Assembly (NCBI GenBank): GCA_001579985.1
Contig: LRSR01011133.1
Location: forward strand, 1 to 23,943
From: Hypsibius dujardini
Taxonomy: Eukaryota > Tardigrada > Eutardigrada > Parachela > Hypsibiidae
Length of the DNA: 23,943 nt
Reading direction: 5' to 3'
This document shows positions 1-8,252 of this stretch, in pieces; within the stretch, counting starts at the first letter, position 1; each line of letters opens with the position of its first letter. A model generated the notes under the pieces. It saw only the letters and a program-made list of their open reading frames with translations. It was not told where the DNA came from and did not search any database. The position numbers and the translations under genes were made by a program.

Positions 1-632
1 AGAAAGAGCACAGGGACAAGGAAAAAGCCGCGGCGGCTGCAACCGCCTTCGCGGAACACAAACTGAAGGACATGAAAAGCGAACCGAGAAGCCCACCGAA
101 AAAGTGGCGCCCACACTGCAACCGCCAACGGGACGCCAAATACCTCGCGTCCATCCCGCGTGAGTTGCCATCGCAAACGCAAATCGTACCGGCTGCAACG
201 CAGCTTCACCACACCAAACCAGTGCACCATCTGCACCATGCGCACCATGTGCACTATGCGCACAAGCACGTGTCTTGGGATCCGCTGACCTCGCAGACCA
301 GCCTGGATACGTCCGACATTTGGGACAACGCACCCGGGGAGGAAGTCGTTGACGTGCGGCGCGGTTCCACGCGACCGAGTGTCTACGAGCTCCTCGTGGA
401 AGCCGAACACGAAGCGATGCCGGAGGGGTACGACACAGTGGAGGACCGATGGGATGAGATGACGTACGAGGAGCAGATGACGTTGGAGCGATTCGAAATG
501 GACTTGGAGGACGACGTGGTGGAAGATCAGTTGGATGGCGGGGATGAGGCCGAGGACGTCCCGCCGCCGGTCATCGTCAACCGCCCCGACAACGAGATAC
601 CACAAGCGCCACCTCCTCCCGCTCCACACTAA
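1..632 (+). CDS. 3' end of an unrecognised gene (C-terminal 209 residues)
   Basis: The frame is open from base 3 to a TAA at 630-632, so this is the last exon, or part of it, of a gene that starts left of the window. The visible protein begins Lys/Glu/Ala-rich and then has a striking histidine-rich stretch (about bases 205-270, with HHLHHAHH). A strongly acidic region follows (about 330-560, with many Glu, Asp and Met), and the end is proline-rich (PPPPAPH). No folded domain, membrane segment or catalytic motif is visible; it reads like a disordered tail. The stop lies 24 bp from the stop of the convergent rabaptin gene. I do not recognise the family. The long open frame with GC-rich codon use argues that it codes, but the identity is unknown. 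Confidence 0.5.
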   Translation, partial: KEHRDKEKAAAAATAFAEHKLKDMKSEPRSPPKKWRPHCNRQRDAKYLASIPRELPSQTQIVPAATQLHHTKPVHHLHHAHHVHYAHKHVSWDPLTSQTSLDTSDIWDNAPGEEVVDVRRGSTRPSVYELLVEAEHEAMPEGYDTVEDRWDEMTYEEQMTLERFEMDLEDDVVEDQLDGGDEAEDVPPPVIVNRPDNEIPQAPPPPAPH

Positions 633-656
633 ATTTTTACACTCTTAGGGTTGCTT

Positions 657-3600
657 TCACTTACCAATCTCTTTCGATAACATCTCCACGACACTGTCGC
701 GGGTCTGTAACTCATTCTGTAGGCGCTCTTCCGTGTGTTCCTTGGCTACGCGATTTCTTATGACGTCTTCTCGATACTGGAGGAGATGAAGGTGTAGCTC
801 TTCCATTTCCGTTGGAAGACTAATGGTTTCTTCCTGCATCTGGCGGGAATGCTTCGAATGCCGGTCGACTAGCCTGATAAACGGAAAATAGTTGTGAACA
901 ATGAAAGAAAGTCCAAAGTACGGAAAGTTTTACCGGTCGTTTTCCTTGCTAAGAAAATTCATCTGAAAAGGACAAAGATGAAACTGGCTGGAGAATCGAT
1001 TATGAAACAGGGCCATAGTAATCAGTGAGACTTACCTCAATCATTGCCTTTTCTCGTTCACCAGCCATTTCACGCTATAAACAGCTCATTGATGGTTTAT
1101 CGAAATACTGGACGTGCAAAAATTTAGACGTACCAGAGCGTGCTCAATGGCTTTCCTGGATTTGCCGTGAGCCTCCTGCGATTCTATTAGGAGCTTTTCC
1201 GATTCCGACAGTCGTTTGTACAGGTCGGAAATCTGAGTCTGGGTCTCCTCCATGGACTTGGTAATGCGAATGTCAATGTCAGCGCGGAACTGCTGCTCCC
1301 TTTTCAGGTCGTCTTTCAACCGGTCCATCGCTCGCGCTGCGTTAGCCAGGTCCTGTTTCAAACGCGTCTCCAGTTTCTGTGCGGCTTGCAGTTGGGACTC
1401 ATAGTTGGCGCACATATCACACTTGTCGCTGCCACCTGCCTGGATCATAGTCCTGCAAAGAAAAAGGTTAACATAGAAAAAATAATCACCCGATAGAAGA
1501 CAGTAAAACAGACAGACAAACAGACAGACAAACAGACAGACAGGCAGGCAGACAGACAAACAGACAAACAGACAGACAAACAGACAGACATACAGACAAA
1601 CAGACAGACAGAGAGACAGAGAGACAGATAGACAAACAGACAGACAAACAGACAGACAAACAGACAGACAGATAGACAAACAGACAGACAAACAGACGAG
1701 CGACAAAGAGTGGTTTTACCTTTTTGGGGAGCTCCCGCTTTCGTGACTAGATGTCAGTAAACTCTCCTCAAAGCCCGAAGTCGTGGGTGTCGAGGCGGAT
1801 GCAGTCGAATGAGTATCAAAATCCGACGGCAACGACATCTCCAACAGGGGATGATTATTTGTTGGGGATTCATCGCCGTCCCCGGTCGATCGCAGCGACA
1901 GATTGTCCGACTTGACAAAATCCAGCGAATCTTCAGAGTTATTCTTCGTCGGCATTCGCTGCTGCGGGTTGTTTAAACACTTCTGGAGGTACTGCGACAG
2001 CTCCCGTTCCTGATCCAACAGTTTCTGGGCTTTGCCCAGTTCCCTCTGGCAGTTGACGGCCTCATCCTGAAGTACGCTTTTCTGCGTCTGCAACACGCCG
2101 AGATACATTTCGATATCACTTTTGGACGCCGTGGACAAATCAAACTCCTGAAATGAGAATTCGTTTACTTCCGGTAGAAACATAACCGCACAAGGTCAAC
2201 ATTGCAAATACTAACCTTCGCCCCGAACTTTCTCGCGAGGCTGTCGAGACTTTGACTGGACTGGAAGTTCGGCTTGAATTTCTCCTGTTCGTAGTAATCA
2301 ACTTTCTCGACCGCTTCCTGCAGCTGACTCTTCAGTGCTTTAATTTCCTCTTCCAGCGGAAGCACAATGGACTTTAAAACATCCGCGTCGTCTTTAGCCT
2401 GAATGAAGCAAATAGTAAATAGACAGACAGCAAAAGTACTTTACAGTGTACAAGACAGACGCATCAGGCAAGCAAAGCTTACTCGTCTCATCTCGCGACT
2501 GTAGCTCTCTTCATCCAAACTCGGTGACCGCGATTTCAGCGACTTTCCGACGGCCACGTTAACCGGTGAGCCGGGCATGGAGACCCCGACTTTGCGGCCT
2601 AGTGACGCCAGTAGGCCCCGATCGACCGACTGCAGCCGACGGGACAGCTCCTCGTTTTCCTCTCTCAGCCGGTTATTCTCATCGATTAGTTGCTTGCGGT
2701 CGGCTTGGAACTTGCGTTCCGTTGACTGCTCTGCATCCTCAACCATGGCTGAGCACAAGACAAAGATACAATACAATTCTTATTCCTAATCTTCAGTTTC
2801 CCATCTTCTGGATTCAAGATGAAATATTAGATATTGAAGGCATACTTCGCACAGCTTGTTCCATGGAAGCGATCTCTTGCGTGAAGCGTTCCGTCATTAG
2901 AGTCATTTCTTCCTTACTGGCAGTTTCCGCTACCAGAGCGACCGATTTCAGTTCCGCCAGTTCCCGTTGGACCTCTGCGTAGTTCCGTCGGAGACGCTGA
3001 AACTCCGCAGCACTCGAGGCAGACTGCTGGTGGGCCTGTCCAACTTCTCCTACAACAAGAAACAACTGCGTCAAGGCTTGTCTACACACATGGCCCCAAT
3101 TTTGGGTGGCAGACTTTAAGCCAAAAAGGGTGATCCGAGTTCGAGCCGAAATAAGTCACCGCGCGCGAGTGGCTCAAACTCAGACCACCCCGATGGCTCG
3201 AACTCAGACCGCCCTGATGGCTCCAACTCAGACCACCCTGATGGCTCGAACTCAGACCACCCTGATGGCTCCAACTCAGACCACCCTGATGGCTCCAACT
3301 CTGCCACCCAAAATTGTGGCCATGTGTCTAGAAGCTCTTTGAGCTGATTTCCTAACAACAAACCCCATAATAAATAAATTAAAAGAGAATATAAGTTAGA
3401 AAATAAGAGTTTAATTACACAATGGTCGATCGGCTGAACGATTCTGAACGATTCGAAAATGCAGTTACCAACTCCACCCAATTCAAAGATACTCAATTAA
3501 ACCAATCAATTGAAAGCTTAAATGCGAAAATCAAGCTCGAACTAATACTTCATATAAGGACAGGTTGAGCCAGAATCAAATTACAAATAACCATTTTGAG

Positions 3601-4246
3601 AGTTTACCCCCGGGGCTCACCTAATACTGAACAATACTGCAAACCATCACCATTCAATCCAATTCCAATCCTCCAAATCCCATAAAATCACCTGCTCGGA
3701 CAGCATCAACAATCAATCAATCGATCTTACGCGAACCTTCCGTGTCCCCCGAATTACATGTTAAAAATGAAATCAATCAATCGATCACCGATAAATACAC
3801 ACCCTCCTTCTGCATGTACAGCTCCTTGAACATTGCACGATGTCGGCCGAATTCTTCATCCTGCTCATTTTTCGCCTTCCTAAACCGCTCTTCATTCATT
3901 CTCAGGTCCGCCACTAATTGCACTAGCTCTTCTTTACTAAGATTTTTCGCATCAGCTGTTGGACTCTTCGAATCATCCGCAGTCTCTGAGGGAAAAAAAT
4001 CAAGTCAAAATAAAAGCAATAACACAGCCAAAAGCACGGCAATCAAATGGAATCTAATCACCGTCTGGTTATACTCAGAATTCAGACGACCACAATGAAC
4101 TTACGGGATAAATGATTTTCATCAAGGGAAGATATGGGATTTTCATCAAGGGAAGAATGGTTTTCATCAAGGGAGGATATGGGATTATCCGACGACAGAT
4201 CAGCATTAATAACTTCCGTTCCCTCTAGCTCCTCCGTCTGCTCCAT
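657..4246 (-). CDS. RABEP1: Rabaptin (Rab5 effector, RABEP1-like), 10 exons, 669 aa
   Basis: Exons on the minus strand: 4105-4246, 3803-3985, 2846-3049, 2483-2748, 2216-2398, 1720-2147, 1134-1452, 1036-1074, 934-962, 657-873. All junctions are GT-AG and in phase. Rabaptins are long coiled-coil dimers on early endosomes that bind active Rab5 and Rabex-5. Recognisable blocks are FKELYMQKEG (about residue 100), an AKDDADVLKSIVLPLEEEIK block (from 266), SDIEMYLGVLQTQKSVLQ (about 336-353), CDMCANYESQLQ (480-491) and LLQYREDVIRNRVAKEH (about 628-644). Their order matches remembered human RABEP1. A Ser-rich linker (about 375-468) separates the coiled coils. The protein stops about 150 residues short of the vertebrate C-terminus, which carries a Rab5-binding region. 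The start ATG opens a short acidic leader with SSLDEN repeats. Exons of 29 and 39 nt occur near the end. A short exon between exons 2 and 3 could have been missed. Confidence 0.92.
1453..1719. repeat. CAGACA/TGTC microsatellite filling a rabaptin intron
   Basis: Bases from about 1501 to 1697 are almost pure CAGA, CAGACAAA and AGAGACAG repeats. They fill most of a 267-nt intron between rabaptin exons 6 and 7, whose other introns are mainly 59-119 nt. On the gene's sense strand the array reads TGTCTGTT, so it is pyrimidine-rich upstream of the real acceptor near 1453. The same repeat type occurs at 16328-16520 and at the right edge of the window. Confidence 0.9.
3085..3328. mobile_element. MITE-like foldback element, family D, in rabaptin intron 2
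   Basis: The ends form an imperfect inverted repeat of about 28 bp. The left end is CACACATGGCCCCAATTTTG and the right end is its near complement (about 3300-3328). TA dinucleotides at 3083-3084 and 3329-3330 flank it, as expected for a Tc1/mariner-type target duplication. The interior carries about 5.5 copies of a 24-bp tandem repeat (3170-3301; core TGGCTCGAACTCAGACCACC). No transposase is encoded, so the element would be non-autonomous. It lies in a 753-nt intron (3050-3802). Confidence 0.75.
3715..3795. repeat. CAAT/GATC simple repeats in rabaptin intron 2
   Basis: Runs of ATCAATCAATCGATC occur twice within 80 bp (about 3710-3727 and 3770-3787). This is the complement of the TGAT-type repeats found in many other introns of the window. 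The rest of 3330-3700 is AT-rich with no other feature seen. Confidence 0.6.
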
Positions 4247-5140
4247 TTTTTCCAGCAGCAGATTAATCAACTTCCGCTCCAAAAAAGCATACTGCGCTCG
4301 TATAAAATATTCCTTAACGTGACGTCCACAATTGGGACTGGAAGCAAAGCAGGACAAATTCCATTTCCGTTTCACACGCAAACGGATTGTACAGTAATTT
4401 TGGCGAGCCGCCTAGCGCAAACATGCCATGCTAGAGCTCTTCGCCCTTGATGAATTTGTCCGACGAAGACGCAGCCATCAAAGCGCCGTCTAAAGTCTGT
4501 AACCCAAACTGCCATGACCATCTCTTAGCCTTCTTTTTCGTTATTTTCATCTTCTGCACCGTCACTGCCAAGGATCCCAGGACGAACCGGGTGTCCGGAC
4601 AAACGGTGGAAGACCCGAGGCGCCTGATTGGAGAAGAGACTCCGGGAGAAACCCGGACCGGTCCCGGAGAACCCGGACCAGTCGTCTCGTCTCGTCAGTA
4701 CGCGCTGACTCGCAACGATTAAACAACAGAAGGGATTGAGACGGCTCGGGAAGTTTTGTAGCGAAAACTCGTGCAACGAATATGAATGCGGTCAGATCGT
4801 CGAGTAAATGCGCTTTTTGTCGCACACGCTTCATTACTAATAGTAATACGAATCACACATTATCCAAGATGAAATGCTCGATCGTTTTCTCGTGTCAACG
4901 GAAGTCTTATTAACAGTAGATGTTCTTCTGACACTTCTGTTTCTGCTTGGAAAGATGAACGTGATTTTTGTAACATCACAAACTGCCAAACCGAACTTCT
5001 CTACAGATCGTGGAGATCGAGGTACTGTACATTTAATGGGAAGAATCTTGGCCAAAGCGATGAACCCAGCAGCAGCCAAAACTCAGACATCACCAATTCT
5101 CGAGAGGTGAAGCACTCAAACCCGTCATAAACTGACTTTC
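4247..5140. other. Intergenic region between rabaptin (5' side) and SNAPC3 (3' side)
   Basis: This 894-bp stretch should hold the rabaptin promoter. Several overlapping ORFs of 60-90 codons occur on both strands; none has recognisable homology or good splice context. One minus-strand ORF of 39 codons (4431-4550, true ATG) begins MKITKKKAKRW and is lysine-rich. It could be a small exon, but I cannot support that. Bases 4560-4720 are GC-rich with repeated CCCGGA and GACC words, giving open frames in several registers by composition alone. No TATA box or polyadenylation signal stands out. Confidence 0.5.
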
Positions 5141-7823
5141 TTATTCATCATCATCCTGTTCTAAATTGAAAGTTTCGCGACCGCCAGCCACAACCGGCAA
5201 AAGGACAAGCTCAGGTTCAATCAGGGCGCCTGCCGAGTTGAAATTGAAAAGTTCATTGCAGGCATCACAGAGGTAGTTCACCTGCTGTGGAAGGCGTTTC
5301 GAGTTCTTAACCTGCCACCTGAAAAAGATAATAAAATCCCTATTTGCAATAGTATGAGGTGAAATCGGTATTTCGGCTCACCATCCAAACCGGTCGATAA
5401 ATCGGCTCACTCTTGGGTTTTCTTTGTTGGCAGGTGCTTGATTGTTTGATTTTCTGTACCATATCCTAGTACACTATAAAACTTCTCAAAATCAAACAAT
5501 CAAGCAACTGTCATCAAAGAGAAATCCATGAGTGAGCCGATTATCAACCCAGTGGAAGGTGAGCCGAAATACAGACTTCATCTCATACTAGTAAGAGCAT
5601 AATAATTTAACAGAAGACAGCACATTCATTGTCAAGAAGTATTACCTCGATTTCCCACTGCAAATTTCGCAGACAGGTGCCAGCGCAGGCAAGTCAGAGA
5701 TCAGTCTCGGGTATCGAGTCAAGTCCAATTCATCCTCAGCATGAAGTAGACGCACGTCCGAAAACACGACAAAATGCTCACATCCGATCCGGCCGTGTTT
5801 GTAGAGATACGGAAAGCCCAACCGCAGTTCGATATCCTGTAGAGTCGTCCCGTCCATCACTTGCAGCCGCGATTCGACAGAGTTTTCCGACTTGCACCAT
5901 TCGTGGTAATGCCTGGAAACAGAAACAGAACGTACTTTTAACATAGCAAAAAACCAAATGTGAAATGGGAAACATCATCAGAAACGACAGAACTTGACCT
6001 ACATACCACGCCTTGGTGTCCGGCGAGAAAACATCATCCGCGAAGAAAGTTCCCTCGATGACGAAAAACTTATCCTACGATCGAGGAAAAATTCTAAGTG
6101 TACAGTAAATACGAAAAACGATCCCCCATTCCATTGTGTTGCCACTTACAGCGCAACCGTCCGTGTCCTGCGAATCAACCGGGCAACTGATCAATTGCGC
6201 AATAGCACTCAGAGGAGAACTGCCCAGGCAGTACATCACTGATGGCACTTTTAAGTTCCTATTTTTCTCCGACTGCTGTAAAATCAAAAACACCTTGCCT
6301 GTAGAAGTCTGTCGAAGAAGCCTGAAGAAGAAGCCTATCGAAGAAGCCTGAAGAAGAAGCCTGAAGAAGAAGCCTGAAGAAGAACAGGTTTGTTGCGCTA
6401 ACCTTCATAGAAGGCCGGCCACGGAAAACCCGAACGGTCACTCTCAACTCTTGGGGAATGACAGTGGGCGCTGTTGCCGCCGCCGGATGTCCCGTTCGCA
6501 CCGCCAGGTCCCGAACGTACGGCACAGAGTGGAGCGAACGCGTGAAGGCAATTCGGCTGCTGTGGTTACTGTATACCCGCTGGTCGGCCTTTCGATTTCT
6601 ACAAAGTTAAATGAACGCAACACTTCCGATGTCATTTAGTTCTGGAGCATGCACAAAACGGGAATAACATGTTCTACAAGTACCACATACCTCAAGGTTT
6701 GTAGATTGGGAGCTCGGGCTAGGCACTGGTCAACAGAGAGATATGCCTGCAGGAATGACGGCGCAGCACGTCGAACACGATTGTTCAGTTCCCTGCAAAG
6801 CAATTAATTACTTGTAATCCATCATGCAGCAGATGAAATACCCGTTCATCACCATGTCTAACGCACGACGGACTAGTCCTTTGAATTGATGCCCTGTAGT
6901 GTAGAACATCTATGTCCATGGGCACCTCTCCTGGGGACCAATAGTCAATAGACACAACTAAAAGCAATAAAACTGAGATGGAAACTAATCAATCAACAAA
7001 TTCACAGTATCCGTACTAATAATAAAAATTTAACTATTAAGCTCTAACACTTTGTCCAGTAGGGAGCAACTGAACGGGTTTACCGTTAGTTTTCATTGAC
7101 AAGACAAGGCTCGAAACAACTGAGCACTTGATTGATTGATTGATTGATTGATGGAATAATTAATTCGTTGAAAGAAATTTAGTGCTAAACGATAGATGGA
7201 CTGGTGGGACCAGCGGTTGATTGATTGATTGGTCGAATGCCGGTACCACACCTCGACCAGCAACACACTCTGGACAGCGAGCTGTCATGCTTTGACGTTC
7301 GCACAGACATCAAACAAAACGCAGAATGTCAAATCAATTTCAAGAAAAAAATCAGAGCCATGAAAATGTGAATTACCTACTCAAAATTCACCAGGTCTTG
7401 TCGGGCAGCATCAGCCGCAGCCGCATCCGTCGGCTTGAAAAACCGCAGCGTTTTTTTCAATACGGTGTCACTCCGCCGACGTGCCGACCTCGGCTGTTCA
7501 TCCTCATCTGCTGGCTTCAGCAACACCACTGGTAACGGTGCCAACAATGGACCCGCCTCTAATGTGGCTGACGTCTCCGTGGACTCTTTCAGGAAGTTCC
7601 GCAGAACGAGAGGCTGAGAGAAGTAAGGTGCGAGCGCTTTTTTAGCACCCAAGCGTCGGTATAAATCGCTTTGACGATCGTACATTGGCTCGGTGGTGGG
7701 ACCTGCCGACGTCGGCGCGGCGTTGTCTCTGTCAGGAGGAATCAATTCGTCGGACGACGGCTCGTAATCGCCGTCGTTGAGATCGTCCACCATGAAATCG
7801 TCCTCATTCTCATCGCTATCCAT
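5141..7823 (-). CDS. SNAPC3: snRNA-activating protein complex subunit 3 (SNAPC3/SNAP50), 7 exons, 459 aa
   Basis: Exons on the minus strand: 7381-7823, 6691-6792, 6403-6598, 6150-6275, 6007-6074, 5646-5912, 5141-5318. SNAPc binds the proximal sequence element of snRNA promoters and recruits RNA polymerase II or III. The family core is clear: LRVTVRVFRG (about 232-241), EGTFF (296-300), LGFPYLYKHGRIGCEHFVVF (343-362) with the Cys-Glu-His signature, and paired zinc ligands CEIC (393-396) and CDAC (418-421). The vertebrate protein has the same order and about 411 residues. The first exon encodes an acidic N-terminus (MDSDENEDDF) unlike the vertebrate one. It is joined because its donor GTAGGT leaves phase 2, exactly what exon 2 needs. 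The alternative is a separate 148-aa ORF ending TAG at 7377. The gene is divergent from GLE1. Confidence 0.88.
5352..5588. mobile_element. MITE-like long foldback element, family E, in the last SNAPC3 intron
   Basis: Two arms of roughly 110 bp are imperfect reverse complements. The left arm starts GTATGAGGTGAAATCGG and contains TTTCGGCTCACC and GCTTGATTGTTTGATTTT; the right arm contains their complements and ends CTTCATCTCATAC. TA flanks both ends (5350-5351, 5589-5590). The element makes up most of the 327-nt intron 5319-5645; removing it leaves about 90 nt, the usual intron size here. No protein is encoded. Confidence 0.8.
6295..6388. repeat. 13-bp tandem repeat (GCCTGAAGAAGAA) in a SNAPC3 intron
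   Basis: About six imperfect copies of a 13-bp unit lie in the 127-nt intron 6276-6402. On the gene's sense strand each unit reads TTCTTCTTCAGGC, a pyrimidine tract followed by CAG, so it resembles a 3' splice site. The acceptor that fits the protein is the TTTACAG at 6276-6282, downstream of the array. Confidence 0.8.
6793..7380. repeat. SNAPC3 intron 1 with TGAT microsatellites
   Basis: The 588-nt first intron contains an uninterrupted TGAT run at about 7129-7152 and a shorter one at 7216-7231. An open frame at 6785-6967 (with MDIDVLHYRAS) lies inside it. It does not join in phase to both neighbours and is treated as non-coding here. Confidence 0.6.
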
Positions 7824-8252
7824 GCAGATTTGAAGTATGCTTTATGGCGTCAGAATTTTCGGCGGCACTGGGGATATCTGTTTTTTTTTCTAGAGCGGCA
7901 AAACTGTGCAAAATCAAAGTTGATTACAAAAAATAAAACTGTTAAAAAATATCCATAAACCAAATGGAACGGAACAATTCATTAACACATCGCGGTTCGC
8001 GACTTCATGAGGCGAACAAGTCGCAAAACCAATGCGAACAAATCAAACAAATGACACGAACCAGTCAGATAAACAACGCGAACCAGTCAGACAGCGGGAC
8101 GAACAATTCCATTTAGATTTGTACAAAATATTTTTATTTTATTTCGTTCCTTGCACTTTTTTTCCGGGACTCTGGAGTAGTTAATTCATTTACGGAATTT
8201 ATTTTCTCGACATGGGAGCGCGCATTCATATGTCACTATAAAGCGACAGATC
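7824..8252. other. Divergent intergenic region between SNAPC3 and GLE1
   Basis: The 429 bp between the two start codons must hold both promoters. A short direct repeat, CGAACCAGTCAGA, occurs twice within 40 bp (about 8057-8093), and related GCGAACAA words lie nearby. T-rich tracts occur at 7880-7890 and 8130-8165. No convincing TATA element is seen; TATAAA at 8237 is only about 11 bp from the GLE1 ATG, too close to be a core promoter element. Confidence 0.5.

Noticed and set aside
1456-1706. Leucine/cysteine-rich leader (CLSVCLSV repeats) fused to the rabaptin CDMC exon
   Set aside because: This is TGTC microsatellite in the intron. A good acceptor (TTTGCAG) at 1453-1459 starts the real exon in the required phase.
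3170-3301. Possible CRISPR-like array
   Set aside because: The 24-bp units are directly contiguous with no spacers, and the context is a eukaryotic intron.
3106-3496. Repetitive ORFs (plus: AQTQTTLM-type repeats; minus: SGWSELEP-type repeats)
   Set aside because: They come from the 24-bp tandem units inside the family D element; no homology and no splice logic.
4525-4834. Minus-strand ORFs of 83 and 90 codons upstream of rabaptin
   Set aside because: Several frames on both strands are open together in this GC-rich, internally repetitive stretch, and none shows a recognisable domain or a supported splice to a neighbour.
6785-6967. Candidate SNAPC3 exon containing MDIDVLHYRAS
   Set aside because: Its good acceptors require phase 1 from the previous exon and its best donor leaves phase 0, neither of which fits. 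Joining 7381 directly to 6792 is in phase. A model starting at ATG 6919 with a weak GTGCGT donor is possible but less likely.
8237-8242. TATAAA upstream of GLE1 as a TATA box
   Set aside because: It is only about 11 bp from the ATG, too close for a core promoter TATA box unless the real start codon is downstream.
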